The notes beneath the pieces are model-generated. The model was not told the origin of the DNA and did no database searches. It was given only the letters and a program-made list of their open reading frames with translations. A stretch of DNA of 64,000 nucleotides, taken from positions 21,350,267-21,414,266 of the forward strand of contig CM019214.1 of NCBI GenBank assembly GCA_009741485.1. Direction: 5' to 3'. Origin of the DNA: Malurus cyaneus samueli (Eukaryota; Chordata; Aves; Passeriformes; Maluridae). Position 1 is the stretch's first letter. Every line of letters begins with the position of its first letter. Of the stretch, positions 50,650 to 61,133 are shown one piece after another. The translations under genes were made by a program, and so were the position numbers.

Positions 50650-50800
50650 TTTTGGTTTTGGGTTGGTGTTTTGCTCTTTTGGGTTGGTTTTTTTGGTTTT
50701 TTTGGGGTTTTTTTTGGGGTTTTTTTGTTTGTTTTTTGTTGGTTTTTTTTTTTTTATTTTTCTTTGTTTTTGTTTTCTTTGGGGTTTTTTGCTTATCTTT
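50650..50800. repeat. T/G-only low-complexity tract, about 150 bp
   Basis: T runs are separated by GG, GGG or GGGG along most of the stretch. The 118-codon plus-strand frame at 50487-50843 is dominated here by F, G, W and L, and the overlapping frame at 50642-50890 is similar. Neither is a credible protein. Confidence 0.9.
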
Positions 50801-51774
50801 GTTGTTCTATTTTTCCCCTTTCAAGCTGAACTATATTATATAGAAGTGTCTATATTTCAGCAGCTTATAAGACAATTGACACCTGTTTGAAAATATCTGT
50901 GTTCCATATGGAGAAGATTTTCAAAGCTGTTGAGGCACTGTTGACGCAGAGATGAATATTTAATTTTCCAAGGTTTCATCCAGCTGTCTAGAGTCTTTAA
51001 AAAATAAAAAACGCTAATTGCTCCCCAGTATCTGATTATTTAGGAAACTACATGCTTTGATGCTAGTTCCACTTAAATCTATTAGTACTGATTAACAAGA
51101 AGAAGTACATATGTCAGATCTAAACATTATTTAAAAGACAATTCTTTATACCCAAGAACATATTTTTTTTTCTTTTACTGCTTAAAATAACACATTACTT
51201 CTGTTTGTTTTTTGGTGTTGACATTATTGGTGAGAAAACCAGTTTATCTTTACTAGTTATCCGCTAGTAGTTACTACCCTGTTGATCCAGGGTAAATCAA
51301 GCTTCATCAGAGCTGCAATTCACACATCTGATCTATTTCACTAATTCAAGGACCCTTTTTCCTCTCAGATGACAACATCAGGCTTCAAGTAAATATTGTG
51401 CTGCTTTGTCAAAGCTTTTACACATTTCTACTGAATGGCTTGTAGGTTTTTTTATTCCAAATATTCTCAAGCTGGTAATGTATATCATGTACATGAAACA
51501 AAAATCTTGAGAAAGCCAGTGTTGGGTGGTAAATTTCTGTGACCAGCAGTACTGAAATGCAAATACATACGTATACCTTTTTTTTTATTTTTTTTTTTTT
51601 TTTAAATTTTAGTTTTAATATATGTTGGAGTATTATAAAGGACATTGTTCTGAGTTTTCAAAAATAATATTGATATAGAATTTCACTCCTTTTCAGTCTA
51701 GAGTCTCGGAAATGTTTCTGGCTGGTTTGGTAAATCTGTAAAGTGCTGTTCATAGATTCCTTAAATCATAGTTT
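50801..51774. other. AT-rich non-coding DNA
   Basis: No gene was recognised. A poly(T) stretch with a single A lies at about 51578-51603. Confidence 0.6.
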
Positions 51775-51905
51775 CAGAGAATCATGGAATGACAGAGTCA
51801 TCGTGGCTGGAAAAGCCTCCAAGAGCATCAGGAGCAGAGCTGGGCACGGTACTTCAGGTTCAACCTCACCTGCAGCTAGTACAGAGGGATGAATCTCGAT
51901 ATTTC
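51775..51905 (-). mobile_element. CR1 fragment with an internal deletion
   Basis: The plus strand starts as a CR1 3' tip (GAGAATCATGGAATGACAGA, GGCTGGAAAAGCCTCCAAGA). It then jumps to a more internal CR1 part (GGTACTTCAGGTTCAACCTC, then ACAGAGGGATGAATCTC). A few hundred bases normally between these parts are missing. Confidence 0.72.
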
Positions 51906-54700
51906 ATGTAACAATGCACTCTTCTGCCTACAGTAGTCTTTCCTCTGTAATTTGATTGCATTCCTTCCAGTTTTGCATACTGAACTGTTTTATTCTGAAT
52001 TACAAATGCCATGATAAATAGAATTTAGTTCAAATTCACATAGAAATAGGTGTACACATTGTTTTCCCTGCTGGCTTGTGAATTGATTATGACACAAATG
52101 TTACTATCTCAAATCTATAGTTAAGTCAATGCTGTGATTGTAGTGAACTCTATTCAATCACTTTCCAAATGTTAAAGTATTTAGTGACTATGTGCTACTA
52201 AACCCATTTGCATCTTTATCTTTGCATCCATATCTTTTGTAACCTTCGCCTCTTTTGCATTCTCAGCTTCAGTGTAAATCTTTCCAAATTGTTTCTTTTT
52301 TGATCTTCCTGTGTGTCTCAACCAATGTAGTAACACAGTGAACCTTGCAATTGAACTCTGTAAAGCTGCATTTTCACAATTTCATATTAAATCTTGCTTT
52401 TGCCAATATCTTGGCTCTTTCTTTGGCCAATCCACTCATCTGCAGCAATCACAGGATTCAAGGCATAGCTCAAGCTTAGCATTGGGCCAAGATTAGTAAT
52501 CAACAGGAAGCCTTCAGAAAGTTTCCCTATAAAATTTAAATTATTTACATTTTATTGTTTAAAATATATTGTATCATTCCTCATGACTGAATCCAAGCAC
52601 TCCACTACAATATATATCATTAAAAGTTATAATTTTGTGGAAATAGGTGATTTACAAGAGTTATAACAACGTGAATTACTTTCATTTATGAAAAAAATGT
52701 TTTAGATGTGTCCATGTATAAATACATAGACACACCTATGTAAAAATGCAATTAAAACATTCCATGCTTCATCAGATTTGTATTTATGGACTAATCATAT
52801 ACTAGATTAAAAATGCAAATGTATCCCAATAAAACTATATTGTGAGCCATTTCAGTCCTGGAATTTGTTATAGGTCATGCTATAACACTTAAAAATGTTT
52901 TATTGTATTCAAAATAAGTAGTTGCTGGGGTAAAAAAATTATTTTCAGGAAATAAATGAAGTGATTAACAAGAATATACTATTGTTTGAGACTTTTTAAA
53001 TTTCCATTTCTGTAAAGGAAAAAATGCCATAAATTTAAATTTTAAATATGAAAGCTTGACAGATTACACATGTCTTTTAAATAAAATATAAGGAGCTTAT
53101 TGCTGTGCAAAATCAAGATTTTTGCTTTCGTTTTAATTTATTGTGGTGTAAAGCTTCAAGTCTGATAGCCTGAACTGATGTTCTTGCAGGTTTTTTTTCA
53201 CTTGGATTCAAAATAGCATCTCTTGTCCCCTAAGATGAATTTTTGCATTTGCTCCAGAGATTGTTCTCCCTGGTCCATTGTAAAAAACATAATTATGTTG
53301 TATAACATATATTCATGAGTGATTCAGTGCATATAAGTAATTTATTATGCTTTCTATTTCATTTGATATTTACATTGCTAATACAAATTTTCCATGTCTT
53401 CAACATAGGAAAACTGAAAAGTTCACTTGCAATATTACCATTAAGAACACAATTAATCAAAAAAGTTATAAAACTAAAATATTTACTTTCCATACTTCTT
53501 CTAACTCACTGAATAAATATCCTTGTGAAAGGAACTGAGAAGATATCATGTCTTTGCATGTTCCAGGGGTTTTAACCAGCAAACAAACTCAAGGATATTA
53601 GAAGTGATCAGATTTTGGACAAGTGATATTTTGCTATTCTTGTACTTTCTCTCCCTTTTGAAGCAAGTACTGCTTTGGAGGACTTAAATTCTTGCAGTAA
53701 GGTATCCAGATAAACAAGTGAGGAAGAAGAAGACAATAACAAAATATAATGAAAATTTTTCTATATTTTTATGGTTATTATTATCTGTAATAATATTTTC
53801 ATTCTTTATCTAGATTGTCTGGTTTAATATGTCAATTTTTTTTTTCTTTTTGTAACATAAGATTATAGCAGAGGAAAAAGTTATATAAACGTAGAAATTA
53901 AGAATCTTTGCACAAATTTAAGTTAAATTAACAGATGAATTAAGTATAATACTTGAATTTGGTTCAGTTAACTGTTAAGAATACAACAGAGTTTGAAAGA
54001 TCAATTTGTAGCATACCAAATATTAAAGAGTCTCAACATAACAATAATAAAAGTCACCCTCTTCCTTCCCAAAATGAAGCAACTATCGTCATATTTTACT
54101 TTTCTGAACAATTAATATACACCTTCATCTTGCTGGGGATCCTGAGAATCAGTTGAGCTTAGACATTACACTGCAATATTGTTAAAAGTTCTGCTAAAGT
54201 CTGATTACAACACTGTGGCTTTCATGTCAGTGTGCATCTGCTTCTCATGTACTTCAAGGAAGAAAATTTCCATGAAAATTTCATGTGATTAAATGCAACA
54301 GATCTTTCCATTGTCAAACCACAGCAAAACTCTGTCAAGTGCTGATACATTTTATGGAGTTAGAATGTTCTAAGCAAACATCCTCTGGGGTTGGCCATAG
54401 ACTGACTGAACAGGAAAAATCAAGTAGTCAGTTAACAGAGAAAACATGGCAAAAGCGGGAGATAAAAAAAACCCCATAATCTCCTACCATAGATATCTTT
54501 CAGCTATCCCCAAAAGATGGATGTATTCCAGAAGATTAGGAGAGACTAAAAAAAAGCCTGTTGTTCATGTAATTTAAAGGAATCCAAAAAACACTTAATG
54601 ATAAAACTGAAAACGAGTTTATATTGCTTCTTATGAATACCCATCAAGATTGTTAATAATTTTCTCATTGCAGTACCATTGGCAGGGAAAAGAAAAGGGC
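51906..54700. other. Unique AT-rich non-coding DNA
   Basis: Nothing recognised. The composition is very AT-rich and all open frames are under 70 codons. Confidence 0.62.
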
Positions 54701-55080
54701 TAAAAACAAGAATGAGAAATTTATTGGGTTGAGAAAAAGACAGTTATTGCTTGCAACAACATCAAGGTCAAAGCAGATTCATCTTGGGAAAACAGATTCA
54801 GCTAGTAAGAAACAAAGACATCCATTAAAACATCAGCTGTCCTTCCCCCGAACCAGAGTCCACCTCACTCATTTGCTCCAGACAGACCTGCCCAGACCCA
54901 GAGGTGAGGGAATTCTGGCATAGGGAAAGGGCTCCACCTGTCCTGTGGTGGGTGTGTTTAAAGCCATCTGGAACCAGCTTGGTCCAGCATGGGGCAATCC
55001 CCAGTTTCTTCTCACAGAACACACGCCTCCAGCTCTGCCCTGCTGCCAACACATCAACACCTACACCAAATACAGGCACG
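54701..55080. other. GC-richer segment, possibly repeat-derived
   Basis: From 54820 to 55080 the DNA is GC-richer and open in several frames on both strands (64 to 102 codons). It begins after a segment reading GTTGAGAAAAAGACAGTTAT and TGCTTGCAACAACATCAAGG. The overall look suggests an old LTR or another repeat, but I cannot assign it. Confidence 0.3.
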
Positions 55081-56432
55081 AATTTTGACTTTAAACAATA
55101 TTCTATTTTGTACTATTTTGTTTTTTTCCATATATTTTGTTATAGTTACTACTATGACATCTGCACAAATAATTGTGACAATGACTGTTGTTTATTCCTA
55201 GAGCGAGAATAATTTTACAAGTTTGGAAGAAGAGTACTTCTAGTCATGCCAGTGTAATTATTCATATAATATACAAACACTTGCATGTGAGACTAAAACC
55301 CTTTTCAATAATGTCAGTAATGTAGATTACAACTCCTGAAGACTTAAACCAGAACTGTGTTAACAAAATGTAGATAAATTCATTGCTATTATGAAAATAA
55401 AAGCTTTGTGGGCATGCGTGCATTTACGCACAAACAAAATCAATGACTCAGGTAAAAGGTATTTTCTTTCAGGCATTTCACAAAGTGGTGGTTCAGAGTT
55501 TTAATAGTATTTTGGTTTAAGCTTTGGAAGAAATCTTAAGGATGAGATGATGTTTTTTCACACCAATTCACCTGCCATGTCAAGTAAGTGTCTACAAGCT
55601 TGGGACCATAAAGGTCTATTGAGTAATTTTCCCTGTTTCTCTTGTCTTATTTCAGTTCCTGCATGCCATGGATTTCATTTGATTTTAGGGTTGACTGCCA
55701 GTGCTCTATCTTTTTAGCTGTTCAAGGGAATACTTCAAGAAAAATGTTGAAAAGGTCATTTGCATAGTTTTCCTGCAATCATATTACCCTGAATGATAAA
55801 GTCTCAAGCAGTGTATTTGTACTTGCTAGTGACTGTTTGACTGAGACAGATGGTGAGATAGGATAATAATTAAGACGTTAGTTTGTCTTCAAAATGTCTT
55901 GAAAATTTTTAATTGTCCATTTGATATTATTTTCCAAAAAGCTGGAAAAAAGACCCTTTTGCGGTATCTCTAATTACAGCATCTGGCTCCTGGAAAAGGT
56001 TTGATGCTGTGGTGATGGTGCAAATGATCTTTGAGACGAGAATTGCACAGCATTTGAACTAATATACAACAGAAAGGTAAAATTAAAATTATCATTTGGG
56101 GTTTTAGATTTGGCCTTTTGTGGATCTGAAGACACTAGCAATATAGAAGATTTCAAATCGTTGCCTAAACATAACTTCCTGACATGACATTCCTGGAAAC
56201 ACATCAGGTGTTTAACAAAATATTTAGGGCTTCAGAATTGTGACAATTGACAGTACCAGAAGTAAGTGATCCAGTTATGGACAAGTAATTCTGTAGTCAA
56301 CCATGCTCATGGACTCTTGGTTCTGAGATTTAAAAGAGACAACAGACAGAACTTAGTGTCTGTAGCCTTTCCTCCTAAATATTGATCTTGTGGCTGCAGT
56401 TGTCCACCTGAATCAAATTTGAATAGAATTTT
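55081..56432. other. Unique AT-rich non-coding DNA
   Basis: Nothing recognised. Confidence 0.6.
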
Positions 56433-56574
56433 CATAAGAACGCAGAATATTCTGAGTTGGAAGGGACCCACAAAGATCATCAAGTCCAACTCTTAAGAGA
56501 ATGGCCCATATAGGGATCAAACCCACAACTTTGGATCTATTAGCACCATGTTCTAACCAGCTGAGCTAATTCCA
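56433..56574 (-). mobile_element. tRNA-Ile-derived SINE with CR1-type tail (TguSINE1-like)
   Basis: On the minus strand the element starts near 56574 with a tRNA-like head. The A box TAGCTCAGCTGG lies at 56568-56557, an anticodon-loop GCTAATAGA is consistent with tRNA-Ile(AAT), and the B box GGTTTGATCC lies at 56523-56514. Then come GGGCCATTCTCTTAAGAGTT and the tail GGACTTGATGATCTTTGTGG, TCCCTTCCAACTC and AGAATATTCTG. The tail is of CR1 type, so CR1 reverse transcriptase would have mobilised it. It is nearly full length (about 142 bp) and is the clearest passerine marker in the window. The frame at 56307-56489 merely overlaps it. Confidence 0.92.
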
Positions 56575-57964
56575 TCTTCCTCTGGCAGTTTTTTTGTCTA
56601 GCTTTCCTACTGATTGATCAATTAAATTGAATGGTATACAAGCCAAGAATAAGCAGGGGATGCACAAAAAATGTTCCCTACCAAATTTGAATCCTCTATT
56701 GCTGATATTATCCAGTATGAAAATACAGCTATTATTAACCTGATATGGGCAATTAAAAGCTCAGTAGAACATAGACATATCTCAGTCTAATAATTTTACA
56801 CATATTTTTTAATGTAGCATGAACAACAGAATTAAGGAATGATCTACCTATTCAGGTTTGTTCAGAGAAAAAACACTGCTCAAGTATTAGTCTTTCAAAT
56901 TTAAGAGATGTAGAAGTAAATGGGATTTTGTTTATATATAGAAGAGAGCATTTAACACTCAATTGTATACTTTTTTAAAAGCAAAAGACAGAAGGTAATG
57001 GAAGAATATAAATAGAATCTTATTTGCTGTCATTTTTATGGTATAAATTTATGCATAAGAGTCTGTAGTACAAACTTGGATTTCCAAGTCACAACCAGAG
57101 CAGATACAGTAATAGATCTAGTTTTCTTTGTCTTCTACAGCCAGAAAAAAGAATACCTGAGAAATGTTCTAAGTCTGTTCAGAAGTTTTATAAATTGAGG
57201 GTGAAAAATGGTTCTTTTGATGAAATCTAAGAAACTGCGTTTGAGACAACACTGAAATTATTATGATCTTTTCAAAAACCTATCTTCATAAAAAGTTTAT
57301 ATAGCCTTAGAAATGTATATTGCTTTCTACAGATGGAATTAATTTCCTACTTTGAGGGAATGATTGGAGCTATCTGTTATCAAACTTGTTTCCTAATAAG
57401 ACTATGATGATCAAATAAGGTTCAAACCTTTTTTTTTTTTATGGAGTAGGTATGAAAGGCTGTAATTCTGGAATACATCCAAACAGGTACAAGTATAGAT
57501 AGATGAATACATCCAGATAGATAAAAGATCCAGATAAATGACTTGCCTGCTGGAGGAAAAATACTACCTTTGAATAAGAGGAAACTAAAGAATTTCTCAT
57601 ATTCTTCCTAATGAGTTCATACTTCTTTCTGAAGAGCCATTGTAAGAAGTTTTTCTTTTACATATTTGAGGCAAACATTTGATACATGGTGGGATTGTTA
57701 CTTTTGGTTTTAATTTACTGCATCTGTCAGATTGACAATTGAAGCCTTGTAAGTTATTCCAGCATGGGAGGCAGCTTGCACATAATCAGTCTATTAAATT
57801 TTTATGCAGTAAAACCTTTGGATCATTTATTTGTTCTTTAGTTTTCTGAAAAAGTTTAACGAAGTTCAGAGGAGGCAGTGAAAATGAAGAAGTCATTGCA
57901 CACAGAAGAAAAAGGTTTTGTTTTCATATTTCAGAAAATATTTTGAATTATGTCTGTGAAAAAA

Positions 57965-58002
57965 GTTTTAGTTTTCAATATCAGTTTTAGTTTTCAATAT
58001 CA
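57965..58002. repeat. 19-bp tandem duplication plus a degenerate third copy
   Basis: GTTTTAGTTTTCAATATCA occurs at 57965-57983 and 57984-58002. A third, altered copy (CAGTTTTCAATA) follows to about 58021. Confidence 0.92.
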
Positions 58003-58427
58003 GCTTTTTCAGTTTTCAATAGAGACTGAAGACTAAGCAAAATACACTTGCACTTTTCTAGCAGTCTGCCTCTATTCTCACCCAGTATCCTTTCCTAGGA
58101 AAGATCACTCATCATTCTCCTTCACTGTTCAAACAAATCCTGCTCTTCTGGTGGTCTAGAAATATCATGAGTTTGCCCTGTCCAGAAGGTGAATCAAATG
58201 CAAAGAGGACACAGCTGTGATGAGTCATAGTGAAAAGAATAAAAAAAAAGCTGAGAGAACTGAGAATAACTGAATCTTGGCATGTATCTTGGATCAGCAA
58301 TTGACAAGAAAACAAGGCCTGAAACTGATGAAAAAGTCTATCACAGTGATCTGGACTAATCTGACCGGCAGTCTTAATCAACATCTGGCTATAAAAACCT
58401 CAGCAAAACAGACTAGGGCAGAGTATT

Positions 58428-58459
58428 ATGTGGGACATCTTTAAATGGATGTCCCACAT
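58428..58459. repeat. Perfect 12-bp inverted repeat, 8-base loop
   Basis: ATGTGGGACATC (58428-58439) and GATGTCCCACAT (58448-58459) flank TTTAAATG. It lies just upstream of the CR1 copy at 58580. No transposon ends were recognised around it. Confidence 0.93.
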
Positions 58460-58579
58460 CATGTAAGGATGCAGAAAGGTCTGACGTGAAATGATTGTGC
58501 ATCAGTGTTGAGCCACTAACACTGGATGTAAGAACTATTGCATTCCCTGAGCTGACTGGAATCCAATGAACACTATTCC

Positions 58580-59910
58580 AAACTGCAGAAATGGTGTGAA
58601 GAAAGATTCAGGGAACTATAGACCTGCTAGTCTAACCTCAGTTCCTGCAAAAAAATGTGGAGAAGACTATACTGGGTATTTCCAGAAGGCATTTAAAGAA
58701 CAATGCAACCTTCACGTAGAGTCAGCCTGATGCGTTCCAAGTGAATGTTCTGTTTAGCTAATTTGATATTCTTCTAGAAGTTTGCCCACCTCCTGGGTGA
58801 AGGGCAGGCAGTGGATATATTCTTCTGGATTTTAGTAAGGCTTTTGATACTTTGTCGCACAGTGTCCTTCTGGGCAAGCTGTCCAGTTGTGGGACAGATG
58901 AGTTCACAGCGCTGACAGAACTGGCTGAAGGTCAAGGCTTGAGGGGTTGTGGTGAATGGGGTCACATCTGGCTGGTGTCTGGTCACCACTGGTGTTCCTC
59001 AGGGTTCAGATCTTTGGCCAGCTCAGTTCCGTACATTTGTCAGTGCTCTGGGGGAAGCAGTTGAATGCACCATTAGCAAGTTTGCACTTGGTAACAAACT
59101 GGGAGATGCTGTTAAACCTCTGGAAGGACAAGACACCCTGCAGAGGTGTCTAGCTAGATTGGAACACTGGGCAGTGATTAATGGGATGGAATTTAAGAAA
59201 TTGAACTGCCAGATTTTGCAACTAGGTCAGAATAACACTGGGCACAACTATAAATAGGGAGGGAGTGACTGGAGAGCAGCCCAGCAGAAAAGGATCTGAG
59301 GATGCTGGTTGGCAGCAAGCTCAGCAGGAGCCAGCAGGATGCCCTGGCAACCAAGAGGGCAAACCACATCAAACACAGTGCCACCAGCTGCTTAAAATGG
59401 GGTTTTTCCTGGTGTATTCAGCATTGCTGTGGCCTCACAGGTGCTGTGGGCAGTTCTGGCCTCCACAATCTAATAAGGATGTGAAAGTCCTTGAATGCAC
59501 CCAAAGGAGGACAAAAAAGCTGATGACAGAGATTGAAGGCTTATCCTGAGAGGAGAGGCTGAGGACTTTGAGCTTATCTAGTTTGAAGAGGAGGAGGCTG
59601 AGGGATGACCCCATTGCCCTCTACAGTTACTGGAGGAGCTGGAGAAGATGGGGAGGAGTTGGTGTCCATTGACAGAATGTGTGGGAATGGCTCAAATTCA
59701 GTGGAGATTTAGACTGGATATCAGGAAGCATTTCTTATCAAGGAGGTGATCTAATGCCAAAAGAGGATGGTCAGTGCCTGAGCCTGTCATTGTTCACAGA
59801 GAAATTTGCACAATGCCTTTAATAGCAGGCTTTATCTTGGTTAGCCCTGAACTGGTCAGCCAGTTGGACTAGTGATAGTGGTAGGTAACTTTCAACTGAA
59901 ATGTTCTATT
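58580..59910 (+). pseudogene. CR1 LINE, 1.3 kb, with decayed reverse-transcriptase ORF
   Basis: The longest CR1 copy covers the 3' part of ORF2 (reverse transcriptase) and the 3' end. It starts near the GGGAACTATAGACCTGCTAG block. In the frame of 58949-59257 the RT motif TTGVPQGS is visible. The position of the catalytic FADD motif reads SKFALGNKLG, so both active-site aspartates are lost. Further frames (59265-59549) hold the following RT/thumb-like region (EKDLRMLVGSKLS in a neighbouring frame), showing frameshifts. The 3' end has GAGAGGCTGAGGACTTTGAG, CTATCTAGTTTGAAGAGG-like text and TTAGACTGGATATCAGGAAG. It then ends in TTCTATT leading to an ATTCT array. It is immobile and not functional. 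Confidence 0.9.
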
Positions 59911-59999
59911 ATTCTATTCTATTCTATTCTATTCTATTCTATTCTATTCTATTCTATTCTATTCTATTCTATTCTATTCTATTCTATTCTATTCTATTC
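59911..59999. repeat. (ATTCT)n pentanucleotide array, about 18 pure copies
   Basis: 89 bases of uninterrupted ATTCT follow directly on the CR1 3' end. CR1 tails normally carry ATTCTATG-type octamers, so the array probably grew from that tail. The translated frame gives a YSILF repeat, an artefact of the 5-base period. Confidence 0.98.
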
Positions 60000-60284
60000 A
60001 TTTTCTGTCCTCCTCAATCTAATCTGGATTCCAAGGACAGTTGCAGCATCTTATTGTAGACACAAAGAAAGTCGATCTCACCAAATTGCAGGTGGATGAG
60101 GGTGAAGCCTGAGTCTGGAGTTAAGAAATTAAAATTTCTGTGTTTCAAGTTGAGCCTCTTGCTCTGTCAATAAGAGAACATCTACCATGTGTGCACATCT
60201 CTTTACTCTGAATTAAATACTCTGAATTTAAAATGTCATTAGTAATTTGAGATCTGGAGACCAAATTTACGCAGTTCCCTTCAA
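60000..60284. other. Short non-coding spacer
   Basis: No feature was recognised between the ATTCT array and the next CR1 piece. Confidence 0.5.
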
Positions 60285-60365
60285 TAAGTGGTTGCATCTC
60301 TGGAATTTTCAAGTCCAGATTGGATGGGGCTTTGATCTGCTTGGTTTTAGCAGAAGGGGATGGTC
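60285..60365 (+). mobile_element. CR1 LINE remnant
   Basis: GTGGTTGCATCTCTGGAATT, then TTCAAGTCCAGATTGGATGG and GGCTTTGA, match the sense CR1 3' region (GTGGTGGAATCTCTGGA...TGGATGGGGCTTTGA). The tail is diverged. Confidence 0.6.
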
Positions 60366-60480
60366 AGTGAGGCAAACATGACCCCATGGTGTGCCCTAAG
60401 TGTAAAGGTAGTGAACAGCTCCTGAGCTATAGGAACAGAGATATGGTCTGTATTTCCCCGTGGGGAGCTGCTGTCAGAGC

Positions 60481-60859
60481 TGGGATGGGTTAGCCTGGAA
60501 CATGGACACCTTCCTGTGCACCACAGACTCACAGAACAGACAGTGGGATGGGTTAGCCTGGAGCATGGACACCTTCCTGTGCACCACAGACTCACAGAAG
60601 AGACAGTGGGATGGGTTAGCCTGGAACATGGACACCTTCCTGTGCACCACAGACTCACAGAACAGACAGTGGGATGGTTAGCCTGGAGCATTGGACACAC
60701 TTCCTGTGCACCACAGACTCATAGAACAGACAGTGGGATGGGTTAGCCTGGAGCATGGACACCTTCCTGTGCACCACAGACTCATAGAACAGACAGTGGG
60801 ATGGGTTAGCCTGGAGCATGGACACCTTCCTGTGCACCACAGACTCACAGAAGAGACAG
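60481..60859. repeat. 63-bp minisatellite, six copies
   Basis: Units lie at 60481-60543, 60544-60606, 60607-60669, 60670-60733 (64 bp, with three small indels), 60734-60796 and 60797-60859. Each starts TGGGATGGGTTAGCCTGGA and contains CCTTCCTGTGCACCACAGAC. Units differ at diagnostic bases: GAACATGG in units 1 and 3, GAGCATGG in 2, 5 and 6; CACAGAACAG in 1 and 3, CACAGAAGAG in 2 and 6, CATAGAACAG in 4 and 5. Because 63 is a multiple of three, frames stay open along the array on both strands (up to 117 codons). No protein is implied. Confidence 0.97.
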
Positions 60860-60929
60860 GATGTCACCAAAGAGACTGAGGTGGCTGTGGCACAGTGGGG
60901 CTGGGGAGAACAGTGACCCACACTGGGGC

Positions 60930-61133
60930 AAGGAAAGATTCAGGCCAAGGGTAGAAAGATTCTGTTTCCACATAGGGACAAAAGCTCAGGGCAAAAGATT
61001 GTCATCTCTGTCCTTGGTGGGATTCAAGGTCAGGGTTCACCAAGCTCTGAGGATATCCCCTGTTTTGGGCAGGGGATTGGACTGGAGACCTCCTGAAATC
61101 CCTCACAGCCTGAATTATCCTGTGATGTAATTC
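60930..61133 (+). mobile_element. CR1 LINE 3' fragment
   Basis: The sense CR1 3' region reads GTCCTTGGTGGGATTCAAGG, TCAGGGTTCACCAAGCTCTG, GGGCAGGGGATTGGACTGGA and GACCTCCTGAAATCCCTC, then CAGCCTGAATTATCCTGTGA and TGTAATTCT. The wording (ACTGGAGACCTCC...CCTGAATTATCC) marks a different CR1 subfamily from 58580-59910. The 5' border next to the minisatellite is unclear. Confidence 0.85.

Larger units (their letters stand above)
56575..58579. other. Unique AT-rich non-coding DNA with minor repeats
   Basis: No gene was recognised. It contains a degenerate GATA/GATCC-type stretch at about 57495-57540, a 19-bp tandem pair at 57965-58002 and a hairpin at 58428-58459. Confidence 0.6.

Noticed and set aside
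50487..50890. 118- and 82-codon hydrophobic frames as a membrane protein
   Set aside because: The F/W/G/L-rich residues come from a T/G-only low-complexity tract.
56433..56574. A functional tRNA-Ile gene
   Set aside because: A and B boxes are present, but the second half is a CR1-type tail and the cloverleaf is degraded; it is a SINE.
59872..60099. Protein with a YSILF pentapeptide repeat
   Set aside because: Pure translation of the ATTCT microsatellite plus CR1 tail.
60347..60921. Repeat protein encoded by overlapping frames on both strands
   Set aside because: The frames result from a 63-bp minisatellite whose unit is a multiple of three; openness on both strands at once argues against coding.
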